From Oscillibacter sp. (GTDB lineage: Bacteria > Bacillota > Clostridia > Oscillospirales > Oscillospiraceae), in contig JAHHSA010000022.1 of NCBI GenBank assembly GCA_020025475.1, positions 1-26,654 of the forward strand: 26,654 nucleotides of DNA. The letters run 5' to 3'. Of the stretch, positions 7,419 to 15,472 are shown piece after piece; within the stretch, counting starts at the first letter, position 1, and every line of letters begins with the position of its first letter. The notes below the pieces were generated by a model. It saw nothing but the letters and a program-made list of their open reading frames with translations, did no database searches and was not told the origin of the DNA. The translations under genes and the position numbers were made by a program.

Positions 7419-7745
7419 ATGGCAAAACTGGAACGAACCCTGACAGGCAATTTTGATGCAATTCTGAATCGAATTGAAGAGGGAATCAAGAATGGCAGCG
7501 TATCCGCTACCATGGAAGGCTGGAGCGATTTCCGGGAACAGGACAGTCGATGCGCCGTCCGAGTCTTTGAGCGGTACAGCTACATTGGTGGAAACCGAGT
7601 CAGCATGAATGTGACGCTGTTCCAAAGCGGAAACGGCCCCATTCATCTATCGGCAATTACCGCAGGCGGAAGTCAGGCGTTACTATTCAAGATAAATACA
7701 TTTGGAGAAGAAGCATTTTTGGATAAGCTCCGGGAGCTTTTGTAA
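7419..7745 (+). CDS. DUF6054-like small protein
   Basis: The 108-residue soluble protein looks like the clostridial DUF6054 family: an N-terminal LERTLTGNFDAILNRIEEGI helix, a central FREQDSRCAVRVFERYSY strand region and the C-terminal INTFGEEAFLDKLREL. The function of the family is unknown. I prefer ATG 7419 (AAAGG 11 bases upstream) over the TTG at 7410, which would sit two bases from the ribosome site. It starts the ABC module and is 24 bases from the ATPase gene, so it is probably co-transcribed with it. Confidence 0.65.
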   Translation: MAKLERTLTGNFDAILNRIEEGIKNGSVSATMEGWSDFREQDSRCAVRVFERYSYIGGNRVSMNVTLFQSGNGPIHLSAITAGGSQALLFKINTFGEEAFLDKLRELL

Positions 7746-7769
7746 ACCACGCGGAAAGAGAGAGTTATC

Positions 7770-8477
7770 ATGCAATTTGTCATTAACCAGCTTTATAAGG
7801 CGTTTGATCACAAGGAAGTGCTGAAAGATGTGAGCTTCCGCTTTGAAGAAGGAAAGATTTATGGCCTGCTGGGCCGCAACGGTGCCGGAAAAACCACGCT
7901 GATGAACTGCCTCAACGGGGACCTGTCCGTGGATGGCGGCAGCTTTTATTTCGAAGAACATGGCACAAAGCAGGAGGTACGCCCGGAGGATCTGGGCTAT
8001 GTGCTCTCCACCCCCACGGTGCCGGAGTTTCTCACAGGGCGGGAGTTTCTGAAATTTTTCCTCGACATCAATAAGTCCTCCATCCGAAGCCCTAAAACCC
8101 AGGAGGAATATTTCGAACTGGTCCATCTGGAGCCCTCCGACCGGGACAAGCTGATGAAGGATTACTCCCATGGCATGAAAAACAAGATGCAGATGCTGGT
8201 GAACATTATCGCCGAGCCAAAGCTCCTTATGCTGGATGAGCCATTGACCTCGCTGGATGTGGTGGTGGCCGAAGAGATGAAGCAGCTGCTGCGGAGCCTG
8301 CGGGACGGACGCATCACCCTCTTTTCCACTCACATTCTGGACCTGGCACTGGATCTATGCGATGAAATTGTGTTGCTGAGCCATGGAAAGCTGGAGCGGG
8401 TGGAGAAGTCTCAGCTGGACCGGGAGGACTTCAAGGAGCGGATCATCGAGGCTCTCCGGGGGGATAGTTATGCTTAA
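7770..8477 (+). CDS. ABC transporter ATP-binding protein
   Basis: The 235-residue ATPase has a Walker A motif GRNGAGKTT (residues 35-43) and a Walker B LLMLDEP (about 152-158) followed by a D-loop SLD, plus an H-loop LFSTH. The signature motif is degenerate, YSHGM at about 132-136 instead of LSGGQ, as in the CcmA-like/ABC-2-type exporter group to which its short length also points. A GAAAGAGAG ribosome site precedes the ATG. Its end overlaps the permease gene by 8 bases (ATGCTTAA), so one ATPase and one large permease form the transporter. The substrate is not evident; the direction is most likely export. Confidence 0.9.
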   Translation: MQFVINQLYKAFDHKEVLKDVSFRFEEGKIYGLLGRNGAGKTTLMNCLNGDLSVDGGSFYFEEHGTKQEVRPEDLGYVLSTPTVPEFLTGREFLKFFLDINKSSIRSPKTQEEYFELVHLEPSDRDKLMKDYSHGMKNKMQMLVNIIAEPKLLMLDEPLTSLDVVVAEEMKQLLRSLRDGRITLFSTHILDLALDLCDEIVLLSHGKLERVEKSQLDREDFKERIIEALRGDSYA

Positions 8478-10032
8478 AACACTTCGGATTTCTTGGGAGA
8501 TCCAGACAACATACCGGGTCAACAGCATTCTCTACAGCCTCAAGCAGGTACCCGGACTTCGACGATTGTTGCCGGAACAGCTTTATCAGGTGCGGTGCCT
8601 GAAAGTTTTTGCTGCGGTACTCTCCTTTATTTGGGGAATTCTGAAGCTCTTCGGCGGGAAAGTACTCTATTTTATGCTGCTGTTGGACTTGCCGCAAAGG
8701 TTTTATCCGGAACTTCCACCCCAGCAGATTTATCTACATCTGCTGCTGCTTCTGACGGTGATCGGCACCATCATCCATACAGGGTTTGCAGAACCCAGCT
8801 ATCAGCGCTATTACGCCACCTGTCTGCTGCGAATGAATGTCAAAAGCTATACCCTGATCCAGTTTGGCTGGGAGATGTTCAAGACGGCTCTGGGCTTTTT
8901 GCCCCTGTCCCTGTTTTTTGGCTGGAGCAATGGTGTGTCCCTGTGGTTTTGTCTGCTATTTCCCTTCTGCGTAGTGGGTGGCAAGCTCTTTGCTGCAGCC
9001 AAGGACTTACGAGCCTTTGAACGACGGGGGTGCGTCATCATGGAACACCCCTGGCTTCAATGGGGCAGTGCTGCTGCACTGCTGATTTTGGCCTATGGGC
9101 TGCCTCTCACAGGCGTAGTATTCCCCGCCTGGCTGTCTATGACGCTGCTGCTTCTCATGATCCTTCAGGTGCCTTTGAGCTTGCCCGTGTTTTATTGTTT
9201 CCAATCCTACAGGCAGCTCAATCAGCGGGTTATGGCAAACTTTTTTAACAACACGGAACTTATCACCAACAGTGCACAGAACAATACCCGCAATCTGATT
9301 TCTGAAGGCGGGACTGTCTCCGAAAACAAACAAGGCTTTGAGTACCTCAATGAGATTTTTGTCAAACGCCATCGGAAGCTCTTGTGGCGCACGACCTGGA
9401 TCATCTCCGGAGTTTGTGGCATATCGGTCCTTGCCGGAGCGGTGGCGCTGCTGTTGTTTCCCGGCATCCGGCCGAATGTGCAGGAGGTGATCCGGCATAC
9501 ACTGCCCATCTGGTCCTTTGTCCTTTATTTTATCAACCGGGGGACAGGGTTTACCAGAGCGCTGTTTATCAATTGTGACCACAGTCTGCTGACCTACTCT
9601 TTTTATAAGCAGCCTAAGACAGTGCTGAGGCTATTTCAGATTCGGCTCCGGGAAATCACCAAGATCAATGTGGTTCCTGCACTGATCCTTAGTCTGGGAC
9701 TGGATGGGCTTTTGTTGATGTCCGGCGGCGGAACATGGATCGAGTATCTGGTACTTCCGGTAACGCTGCTCAGCATGAGCCTGTTTTTCTCCATCCACTA
9801 TCTAACACTTTATTATCTGCTCCAGCCCTATAACGCCGGAACGGAGATCAAGAGCGGGACTTATCAAGTCATCACCGGTGCGACCTACTTTGTCTGCTAT
9901 ATGCTGACCAAAGTAGAACTGCCCATGCTGCTGTTCGGCCTGCTTTGCATCGGTTTCTGCCTCATCTACAGCATCATTGCCTGTGTGCTGGTGTACCGCA
10001 TTGCCCCCAGAACCTTCCGCATCCGTCAGTAA
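8470..10032 (+). CDS. Large ABC transporter permease (ABC-2-like), substrate unknown
   Basis: The 520-residue membrane protein has about ten hydrophobic segments, arranged as a first half (about residues 42-240), a hydrophilic middle with an Asn-rich stretch around 255-275, and a second half (about 310-515). It looks like a single polypeptide doing the job of a permease pair. I do not recognise a named exporter family. The ATG at 8470 overlaps the ATPase stop, with GGGGGGA upstream, making it translationally coupled. An upstream in-frame extension to 8383 lies entirely inside the ATPase gene and is unlikely. Together with the ATPase it forms the core of the module. Confidence 0.8.
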   Translation: MLKTLRISWEIQTTYRVNSILYSLKQVPGLRRLLPEQLYQVRCLKVFAAVLSFIWGILKLFGGKVLYFMLLLDLPQRFYPELPPQQIYLHLLLLLTVIGTIIHTGFAEPSYQRYYATCLLRMNVKSYTLIQFGWEMFKTALGFLPLSLFFGWSNGVSLWFCLLFPFCVVGGKLFAAAKDLRAFERRGCVIMEHPWLQWGSAAALLILAYGLPLTGVVFPAWLSMTLLLLMILQVPLSLPVFYCFQSYRQLNQRVMANFFNNTELITNSAQNNTRNLISEGGTVSENKQGFEYLNEIFVKRHRKLLWRTTWIISGVCGISVLAGAVALLLFPGIRPNVQEVIRHTLPIWSFVLYFINRGTGFTRALFINCDHSLLTYSFYKQPKTVLRLFQIRLREITKINVVPALILSLGLDGLLLMSGGGTWIEYLVLPVTLLSMSLFFSIHYLTLYYLLQPYNAGTEIKSGTYQVITGATYFVCYMLTKVELPMLLFGLLCIGFCLIYSIIACVLVYRIAPRTFRIRQ

Positions 10033-10042
10033 GGAGGTAACA

Positions 10043-10219
10043 ATGGACTTTCTATGGATCATTTTTCTGGTGCCACTGATCTACATCCCGGCAATCGTTG
10101 TGACTGCACTGCTGGTGGCAATTTTTTCCGGTCGAAAAGGGAATCGGGCCGAAACTTTTTGGGATGTTTTTTGGAGCTGCTTCCTGGAACTTCTGAATCC
10201 GTTCAATTGGCTGGGTTGA
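10043..10219 (+). CDS. 58-residue single-pass or hairpin membrane protein
   Basis: The tiny protein begins MDFLWIIFLVPLIYIP, with a hydrophobic stretch covering about residues 3-29. A basic loop SGRKGNR follows, then an aromatic tail FWDVFWSCFLELLNPFNWLG. An AAGGAGG ribosome site lies 5 bases before the ATG. It starts 10 bases after the permease stop, so it is very likely in the operon and may be an accessory subunit. No family recognised. Confidence 0.65.
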   Translation: MDFLWIIFLVPLIYIPAIVVTALLVAIFSGRKGNRAETFWDVFWSCFLELLNPFNWLG

Positions 10220-10239
10220 TATTATCGAAGGAGTTTCTT

Positions 10240-10887
10240 ATGAGAATTATCAAAACAAACGGTATCACCGATCTGGTGAAAATTCCCGGCAGCGGAGGCT
10301 GGTACTATGGGATCGACTGTATCAGCGGAGATCTCTATGAAGCGGAGGAGCTGTATCGGGATGGACACGAAATCTGCGGCAATCGACTGATTCTTCTGCA
10401 TCATCCGGAAGGGAGCGTGGTGGAACCTATCCCAGCAAGAGAAGGACGGTATTTCAGCAATGCGGTCTTTTCTGATGGGAGGATCTGTATTCTGCTGGCA
10501 GATTTTCCTGCTGGAATGATTCGAATCTTTTGCTATGATATGACCACTCAGGCCGTGGAACTGCTGACAGAACTGCCCCGCACTTCGCTGGAGGACTGTT
10601 ACAATCTGCGCCTGGACACAGAGCCGTTGATGCTGACCCGGAGCTGTGCAGATCACTTTCAGATCATCTGGCCGGAACGGGTGGATCTGCGGATAGGCAT
10701 CCGGGAGAGCTTCTGCTTCCGGGAGGACGACCGGCTGTATTTCAGCCGCTGGAATGAAGATGCAGACCACGACCCGGAATACTGGGACGAGATGGTGATC
10801 CGTGGTTATCCTACAGGAGAAGTTTTGGAAGTGCTTCCGGGCACAAACTGGGAGCTTCCGGACGGGCAGCAATGGGTACTCCAATAA
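10240..10887 (+). CDS. Unknown soluble protein, last gene of the ABC module
   Basis: The 215-residue product has no membrane segment or signal peptide and is rich in short beta-strand-like stretches (GWYYGIDCISGDLYEAEEL, GNRLILLHH, GRICILLADFPAGMIRIFCYD, DRLYFSRWN). It reads like an incomplete propeller or repeat-type sandwich, but I recognise no family. The ATG at 10240 is preceded by AAGGAG. It lies 20 bases after the 58-residue gene, and its placement makes it part of the ABC unit. Its acidic, Asp/Glu-rich C-terminal half (NEDADHDPEYWDEM) is notable. The function is unknown. Confidence 0.6.
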   Translation: MRIIKTNGITDLVKIPGSGGWYYGIDCISGDLYEAEELYRDGHEICGNRLILLHHPEGSVVEPIPAREGRYFSNAVFSDGRICILLADFPAGMIRIFCYDMTTQAVELLTELPRTSLEDCYNLRLDTEPLMLTRSCADHFQIIWPERVDLRIGIRESFCFREDDRLYFSRWNEDADHDPEYWDEMVIRGYPTGEVLEVLPGTNWELPDGQQWVLQ

Positions 10888-11091
10888 GAGAGATGGTTAC
10901 ATGAATGAGAATATACCTGTATTCCTTCCCCGTGGCATCGCCCGCTTTTCAGACAGCGGAGAATTGGACAGAGCAGGTTCGGGTTGTGTATCATTTCAAT
11001 GCCTGCATGTGCCTGGTTTGCAAGGAGAGCACTTCCATTTTAAACAGCATACCAAATATTGAATAACAAGCATCATATTGCGTGATTCAGT
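10888..11091. other. Intergenic stretch without a convincing gene
   Basis: Between the ABC module and the minus-strand terminator there is a 53-codon frame at 10901-11062 with only a weak GAGAG before its ATG. Overlapping reading segments in other frames look equally protein-like, so nothing can be chosen. It may contain decayed coding sequence. I see no terminator for the plus-strand module here. Confidence 0.4.
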
Positions 11092-11140
11092 ACAAAAAGA
11101 GCGTCTATCCACCCATTGGAACAGGGTGAATAAACGCTCT
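11092..11140 (-). terminator. Terminator of the glpA operon (minus strand)
   Basis: On the minus strand the stem AGAGCGT...ACGCTCT (outer arms 11134-11140 and 11098-11104, inner CACCC/GGGTG) is followed by TTTTTG. It is in the correct orientation to end the glp transcript. On the plus strand there is no T run, so it is directional. Confidence 0.75.
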
Positions 11141-11419
11141 ATGAAAAATCTGTCTGAATGATAATATAAACCGCTCCGCCGCTTGAATTAGCAATTTTCG
11201 CAAGAAAAAAGTTAGATCCTTTGGTGGAATTGGATCCCATTCGTCCCACCATACCCAATAGACCCCAAAGCAGAAATATGTGTCGGTAAAAAGGTGATTC
11301 GGCTTCTGTATTGGTTCAGCAGGGGTAATTTTGCCATGGTTCATGATTCTTTCTGTTTGGCGCGCTGAGCGGCAAGTTCGGTATTCCCCTCCAGAATCAG
11401 CTGCGACAGGCGGAGTGTG
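11141..11419 (-). other. Long 3' region of the glp transcript, no convincing gene
   Basis: An ATG frame on the minus strand spans 11344 to 11105 and encodes 79 residues (with YWVWWDEWDP). Its last codons lie inside the terminator hairpin, it has a poor ribosome site and no recognisable family. A second short open segment (about 11345-11440) ends in RLSQLILEGNTELAAQRAKQ but has no start codon. I take this as a non-coding tail or a decayed gene. Confidence 0.35.
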
Positions 11420-11767
11420 TCAAAGCAGCGTTTTGGTGGCGACGATATTCACATCGGTATCCAGAATCCGGGAGGCAAGAATATCGCCCACATGGACGGG
11501 GGCCACTGCATTCAGTGCGTCCAGAAGATCCATGCACTGGAACAGCTTTTCCTTGGGGAGAGGGCGATCCGTTTTGACAGGGAGGCGGGGGATGGAGGCA
11601 TTTCTAATCTTGATCGTGGAGGTCACGGTGCGGACAGGGTGGAGCAGCTCGCTTTTTCCATAGGCCTCGCCGCGGGGGCAGCTGTGACCGGTAACGGTGT
11701 AGCCATTGTCCTCATCCACACACAGATGACAGCCCTTTGGACAGGTGATGCAAATCAGATTTGTCAT
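11420..11767 (-). CDS. DUF1667 domain protein (CxxC-rich partner of the glp dehydrogenase)
   Basis: The 115-residue protein begins with a cysteine cluster, C6-x2-C9-x3-C13, and has a further cysteine in SCPRGEAYG, the hallmarks of DUF1667. The C-terminal DVNIVATKTLL fits the family's usual end. Family members accompany GlpA-type dehydrogenases and their FAD/NAD partner in clostridia and Thermotogales and probably carry a metal or Fe-S centre for electron transfer; that role is inferred from genome context. The start overlaps the upstream oxidoreductase stop by four bases (ATGA), which indicates translational coupling. It is the last recognisable gene of the glp operon. Confidence 0.9.
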   Translation of the reverse strand: MTNLICITCPKGCHLCVDEDNGYTVTGHSCPRGEAYGKSELLHPVRTVTSTIKIRNASIPRLPVKTDRPLPKEKLFQCMDLLDALNAVAPVHVGDILASRILDTDVNIVATKTLL

Positions 11768-13026
11768 GTCGCGTCCTCCTCGATGATGACACTGACAGAG
11801 CCGACGGCTCCGTCCAGGATAGATTTGGGCAGACGGATGTTCTCCATTTCCCCCGGTGCCAGTCGTTCCCGGGGGAAAGAGGCCAGCTGTGCACCGGTTT
11901 CGTCCTGTACCACAATGCGGCTTTTGCCACAGATGGCACGGACACGGAAAAACACGGTGGCGGTCTTGAAGTCCGCATCCATATGGATCCGCTGCGGAAC
12001 GGTATACCCCACCAGATTGCCGGCGCTGACCGCCAGAGTTCGGCTGCCCGGGTGAGCGGCCCCTGCGCAGTAAGCTGCGGCGGCCCGACCGGCCCGTGCG
12101 GACTCGTCCGTGACGAAGTCCACAAGATCATGGACATGGAGCACATTTCCACAGGCGAACACGCCGGCAAGGGAGGTCTCCATGTTTTCATAGACCACAG
12201 GGCCGTTGGTGTGGGCATCCATCTCCAGCCCGGCCGCGCGGGAGAGCTCATTTTCTGGAATCAGCCCTACAGACAGCAGCACAGTGTCGCAGTCAAAGGT
12301 CATTTCAGTACCAGGAATGGGCCGACGGTCCGCACCAACCTCAGAGACCACCACACGCTCCACTCGACCATTGCCCTGGATGTCGGTGATGGTGTGGGAG
12401 AGGTAGAGGGGGATGTCAAAGTCATTGAGACACTGGACAATGTTACGGGTCAGGCCGCCGGAGTAAGGCATTACCTCCACACAGGCAAGCACCTTGGCCC
12501 CCTCCAGAGTCATGCGGCGTGCCATGATGAGACCGATGTCGCCGGAGCCCAGGATCACCACGCGCTTGCCCACCATATAGCCCTCAATGTTCAGGTAGCG
12601 CTGGGCAGTGCCGGCGGTAAAGACACCTGCCGGACGGGTGCCTGGGATGGCAATGGCGCCGCGAGTGCGCTCCCGGCAGCCCATGGCCAGCACCACGGCT
12701 TTGGCCTGAAGCACCTCGTAGCCACCGGCGGAGGAGACGATGTGGACCTCCTTCTCTTCCGTCATTTCCAGAACCATGGCGTCCAAACGAACGTCCACGC
12801 CTGTGGCGGAGAGTTTTTCGATAAAGCGCCCTGCATACTCAGGGCCTGTCAGTTCCTCTTTGAAATAATGAAGGCCGAAGCCGTTGTGGATGCACTGGTT
12901 CAGAATGCCGCCCAGTTCCTTGTCTCGCTCTACAATGCAGATGGAGCGGCAGCCGTCCTCCCAGGCAGCGTTGGCGGCAGCAAGACCAGCAGGGCCACCT
13001 CCAATGATCACGATATCATAGTTCAT
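11764..13026 (-). CDS. FAD/NAD(P)-dependent oxidoreductase of the glp operon (GlpB-position)
   Basis: The 420-residue flavoprotein starts with the dinucleotide fold IGGGPAGLAAA and has a second, NAD-binding fold VVILGSGDIGLIMARRM at about 170-186. A GVFACGNVLHVHDLVD motif near residue 305 completes the FAD site. This is the two-dinucleotide-fold reductase that stands next to type 2 GlpA enzymes; it is not E. coli GlpB in sequence terms but occupies its place. It probably passes electrons from glycerol-3-phosphate oxidation to NAD(P) or another carrier. Four-base ATGA overlaps at both ends tie it to GlpA and the DUF1667 gene. A C-terminal extension after about 360 is beta-rich and of unclear use. 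Confidence 0.9.
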   Translation of the reverse strand: MNYDIVIIGGGPAGLAAANAAWEDGCRSICIVERDKELGGILNQCIHNGFGLHYFKEELTGPEYAGRFIEKLSATGVDVRLDAMVLEMTEEKEVHIVSSAGGYEVLQAKAVVLAMGCRERTRGAIAIPGTRPAGVFTAGTAQRYLNIEGYMVGKRVVILGSGDIGLIMARRMTLEGAKVLACVEVMPYSGGLTRNIVQCLNDFDIPLYLSHTITDIQGNGRVERVVVSEVGADRRPIPGTEMTFDCDTVLLSVGLIPENELSRAAGLEMDAHTNGPVVYENMETSLAGVFACGNVLHVHDLVDFVTDESARAGRAAAAYCAGAAHPGSRTLAVSAGNLVGYTVPQRIHMDADFKTATVFFRVRAICGKSRIVVQDETGAQLASFPRERLAPGEMENIRLPKSILDGAVGSVSVIIEEDAT

Positions 13027-14465
13027 GCGTTGGCACCTCCTTTGGTACGGCCCAGCAGCAGCTGGGTGCCTCTGCCGTCCTGCAAAATATCCATGGAGTC
13101 TTTGTGCATCTCTCTGGCCAGAATTTCCAGCACCCGGGGACCGCAGAATCCGCCCTGGCAGCGGCCCATACCGGCTCCCGCGCGGCGCTTGATGCCATCT
13201 ATGGAGCAGGGGGGAATCGGGGAGTGGATAGCGGCCACGATCTCGCCTTCTGTGATGGTCTCGCAGCGGCAGATTACCCGGCCATACTGGGGGTCCCGTG
13301 CGATGACGGCAGCCTTTTCCGCCTGGCTGAGGCCCCGAAAACGGATCTGCTTCCGGGAGCCGTCCCAGGACGGCTTCTCCCGCAGCTCCAGTCCTATGGT
13401 TTGCAGCTGGTCAATGGCGTAGTCAGCAATGGCGGGGGCGGCGGAGAGGCCGGGGGACTTGATGCCGCAGACGTGGAGCAGATGGGGCGCATGGGCGGAG
13501 GGGCGGATAATAAAGTCCGATTCGGAGGTCACGGCCCGGACACCGGAGAAGTTGCGGATAGACTGACGCAGGTCCACTGCGGGAACACTCTTGCGACTGG
13601 AAGCTGCCACCTCGTCCAGACCAGCCAGCGTGGTGGCGCAGTTGTCCATGTCCTCCACTGGCTCGGCGTTGGGGCCGACAATCAGATTTCCATGGACGGT
13701 GGGAGAGAGCAAAACACCCTTGCCCACATCGCTGGGGCACTGAAAGATCACATGCTGCACCAGACTGCCACTTGTCTTATCCAGCAGATAGTATTCTCCC
13801 CTGGAGGGTGTGGCCTGCCACTCGGCAGGACCCACCATGGCGCTGATCTCATGGCCATGGGTACCGGAGCAGTTGACCAGGTAGCGGGTCTGATAGCTGC
13901 CAGAAACTGTGTGCACCAGGATGTGATCACCCAGATCGTCGATCCCCGTCACACCGCTGTTGAGCCGCAGTTCCACACCGTTGCGGACGCTCACCTCGGC
14001 TTCTGCCAGGCACAGGCCCCAAGGGTCTACGATGGCGGCGGTAGGTGCCAGCAGCGCGGCACAGACGTTGTCGGCCAGGTTGGGCTCCAGGGCTTTGACT
14101 TCCTCACCGGAGAGCAGCTGCAGACCGGGCACATGGTTGGCGATGCCATTGCGGCAGAGCTGGTGCAGCGTCTGCTGCTCCTGGTCATTGAAGGCGAGAA
14201 CCAGGGAACCGATCCGCTTGTATGCAACATCCAGCGTTTGGCAAAGCGCCTCCATCTGGGCAGAACCATCCACATTCAGTTTGGCCATGAGCGTACCGGC
14301 AGCTGGATCGTAGCCGGCGTGGACAATGGCACTGTTGGCTTTGGTCGTACCCATGGCAACGTCGTTTTCCCGCTCCAGAATCAGCACATTCAGATCGTAG
14401 CGAGAGAGTTTGTATGCCAGGGATGCACCAATCACACCACAGCCGATGATGGTGACATCAAACAT
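13023..14465 (-). CDS. glpA: GlpA-like glycerol-3-phosphate dehydrogenase with BFD-type [2Fe-2S] domain
   Basis: The 480-residue protein has an N-terminal DAO-fold FAD-binding site (IIGCGVIGASLAYKLSRY) and a C-terminal BFD-like [2Fe-2S] domain with VICRCETITEGEI and GRCQGGFCGPRV supplying four cysteines. This is the arrangement of GlpA-type and clostridial type 2 glycerol-3-phosphate dehydrogenases, which oxidise glycerol-3-phosphate to dihydroxyacetone phosphate. The ATG at 14465 has GGAAAGGAAG upstream; a frame extension to 14546 would run through the attenuator hairpin and is rejected. It opens the operon, controlled by a promoter and attenuator between it and glpP. L-2-hydroxyglutarate-type oxidases have a similar fold, but the neighbourhood favours glycerol-3-phosphate. 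Confidence 0.88.
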   Translation of the reverse strand: MFDVTIIGCGVIGASLAYKLSRYDLNVLILERENDVAMGTTKANSAIVHAGYDPAAGTLMAKLNVDGSAQMEALCQTLDVAYKRIGSLVLAFNDQEQQTLHQLCRNGIANHVPGLQLLSGEEVKALEPNLADNVCAALLAPTAAIVDPWGLCLAEAEVSVRNGVELRLNSGVTGIDDLGDHILVHTVSGSYQTRYLVNCSGTHGHEISAMVGPAEWQATPSRGEYYLLDKTSGSLVQHVIFQCPSDVGKGVLLSPTVHGNLIVGPNAEPVEDMDNCATTLAGLDEVAASSRKSVPAVDLRQSIRNFSGVRAVTSESDFIIRPSAHAPHLLHVCGIKSPGLSAAPAIADYAIDQLQTIGLELREKPSWDGSRKQIRFRGLSQAEKAAVIARDPQYGRVICRCETITEGEIVAAIHSPIPPCSIDGIKRRAGAGMGRCQGGFCGPRVLEILAREMHKDSMDILQDGRGTQLLLGRTKGGANA

Positions 14466-14487
14466 AGAAACTTCCTTTCCTATCTGC

Positions 14488-14544
14488 AAAAAAAGAGCCA
14501 AAGCAAATAAGACCGTACGAAAACGGTCTTGTATGCTTTGGCTC
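14488..14544 (-). terminator. Leader terminator (attenuator) of the glpA operon
   Basis: On the minus strand GAGCCAAAGCA (14544-14534) pairs with TGCTTTGGCTC (14505-14495), enclosing a second stem AAGACCGT/ACGGTCTT, and is followed by seven T residues (14494-14488). It lies between the promoter and the GlpA start, so it must be read through for expression. Placement and form match GlpP-controlled leaders known from Bacillus subtilis. Confidence 0.88.
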
Positions 14545-14557
14545 AAATCTCTAGCAG
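14540..14557 (-). promoter_or_regulatory. Shared glp leader element, copy A
   Basis: The minus strand reads TGCTAGAGATTTGAGCC. Its GAGCC end forms the 5' arm of the leader terminator. The same pattern recurs in two other leaders (15452-15472 plus and 25998-26016 minus). It is the best candidate for GlpP binding in the glpA leader. Confidence 0.6.
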
Positions 14558-14593
14558 ATATTCGGTTTTGTGGGGGATTCCCTTATCGAGTGC

Positions 14594-14622
14594 AATATAC
14601 CACAGGAGGGGGGAAAAAGCAA
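14594..14622 (-). promoter_or_regulatory. Promoter of the glpA operon
   Basis: On the minus strand TTGCTT (14622-14617) and TATATT (14599-14594) are 17 bases apart, a good sigma-A promoter. It sits just downstream of the glpP stop and would start a leader of about 120 bases that contains copy A and the attenuator. Confidence 0.7.
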
Positions 14623-14635
14623 GCCTTTTGTGAGA

Positions 14636-15211
14636 TTATACGAACCAGAGGTCCTCACAGGTGGTGGACACCGCCATAGCTCCGGCGGAGAGCCCGTTGA
14701 GGATGTCCTTTTTGTCCATCAGCAGGCCGCTGGCGATGAGTGGTGCCTTGATCAGTGAAGACAGGCGGCTGATGACCCGGGGCATGGTGGCGGGCAGAAT
14801 GTCGATGGCATCGGCATTGGAACTCTGGTGGAGGACACTCTCAAAGGCGAGAGAGTCAATGAGGAAAAAGCGCTGGATCGCAATGAGGTTCAGCTCCTTG
14901 GCCCGCCGGATCAGATTAGGGCGAGTGGAGATGAGTCCGTCGGCTTGGGTGTTGTGGGCCAGGTAGTCAGCAGCAATATCTCTGGTGGTCAGGCCGTCAA
15001 TCAGGTCTACATGGACAAAGGCCATTTTACCAGCCCCCTTGACCTGACTGACCAATTCCGAAAGATTGAGAATCGTGCCGTACAAAATAAAAATGACGGT
15101 GCAGTTGGAGTCCAGGGCCCGCCGGAGTCCGTCGTCGTTTTTTACGGCGGCAATGACAGGCGAGTCCTGCAGCAGCTGAAGAAATTCTGCGGATGGTTGC
15201 TTTTCAAGCAT
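14636..15211 (-). CDS. glpP: Glycerol uptake operon antiterminator GlpP
   Basis: The 191-residue protein matches the GlpP family along its length: VIAAVKNDDGLRRAL near the start, VIFILYGTILNL, KMAFVHVDLIDGLTTRD, ADGLISTRPNLIRRAKEL, IQRFFLIDSLAFES and the C-terminal GLLMDKKDI/LSAGAMAVSTT. In Bacillus, GlpP with glycerol-3-phosphate binds leader mRNA of glp operons and prevents termination. The ATG at 15211 is supported by AGGAGG 11 bases upstream; an in-frame extension to 15409 passes through its promoter and is rejected. Length is typical. It lies immediately upstream of the glpA promoter-attenuator and next to two further leaders carrying the same RNA element, so its targets are probably local. 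Confidence 0.95.
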   Translation of the reverse strand: MLEKQPSAEFLQLLQDSPVIAAVKNDDGLRRALDSNCTVIFILYGTILNLSELVSQVKGAGKMAFVHVDLIDGLTTRDIAADYLAHNTQADGLISTRPNLIRRAKELNLIAIQRFFLIDSLAFESVLHQSSNADAIDILPATMPRVISRLSSLIKAPLIASGLLMDKKDILNGLSAGAMAVSTTCEDLWFV

Positions 15212-15275
15212 GAAAAATTCCTCCTGGGTTACGAAATAGCTCTCGGAGTCATGCGCAGCATCCTCCGCGGATTTG

Positions 15276-15284
15276 ATTATAGCA
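15276..15284 (-). promoter_or_regulatory. Extended -10 promoter of glpP
   Basis: The minus strand has TGC-TATAAT (15284-15276), a perfect -10 with the extended TG. The -35 position is poor (TGTTCA). Initiation would give a leader of about 60 bases without a terminator hairpin, so glpP itself does not appear to be attenuated. Confidence 0.6.
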
Positions 15285-15403
15285 TAGTGCAGTATGAATG
15301 AACATATACAGACCAGGGAAAGTCGGACTTTAAGCAGATGCGCTAAAATAGCCGGAGAAAATTGTGTATTATGTGCAAGACGTATGGGAAGCATGAATTC
15401 CCC

Positions 15404-15433
15404 TTGCATTCTGGTGCGGAGAAGTGGTACTGT
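15404..15433 (+). promoter_or_regulatory. Promoter of the plus-strand GDPD gene
   Basis: TTGCAT at 15404-15409 and TACTGT at 15428-15433 are 18 bases apart, with TG one base before the -10 box (TGG-TACTGT). It would give a 5' leader of about 150 bases that carries copy C of the glp element and a hairpin. Confidence 0.5.
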
Positions 15434-15451
15434 AAAGGTAAAGTGAGAGCG

Positions 15452-15472
15452 TTGCTGGAGAGAATGAGAGCC
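15452..15472 (+). promoter_or_regulatory. Shared glp leader element, copy C
   Basis: The plus strand reads TGCTGGAGAGAATGAGAGCC, nearly identical to copy B at 25998-26016 and following the same pattern as copy A. It begins about 12 bases after the expected transcription start, and its AGCC end is the 5' arm of the following hairpin. Confidence 0.6.

Noticed and set aside
11105..11344. 79-codon minus-strand frame after the DUF1667 gene
   Set aside because: It ends inside the terminator stem, has no clear ribosome site and no known family; kept only as part of a gap description.
11761..14510. Long plus-strand frames (553 and 468 codons) opposite the glp operon
   Set aside because: They are antisense shadows of strong, recognisable minus-strand genes with GC-rich third positions.
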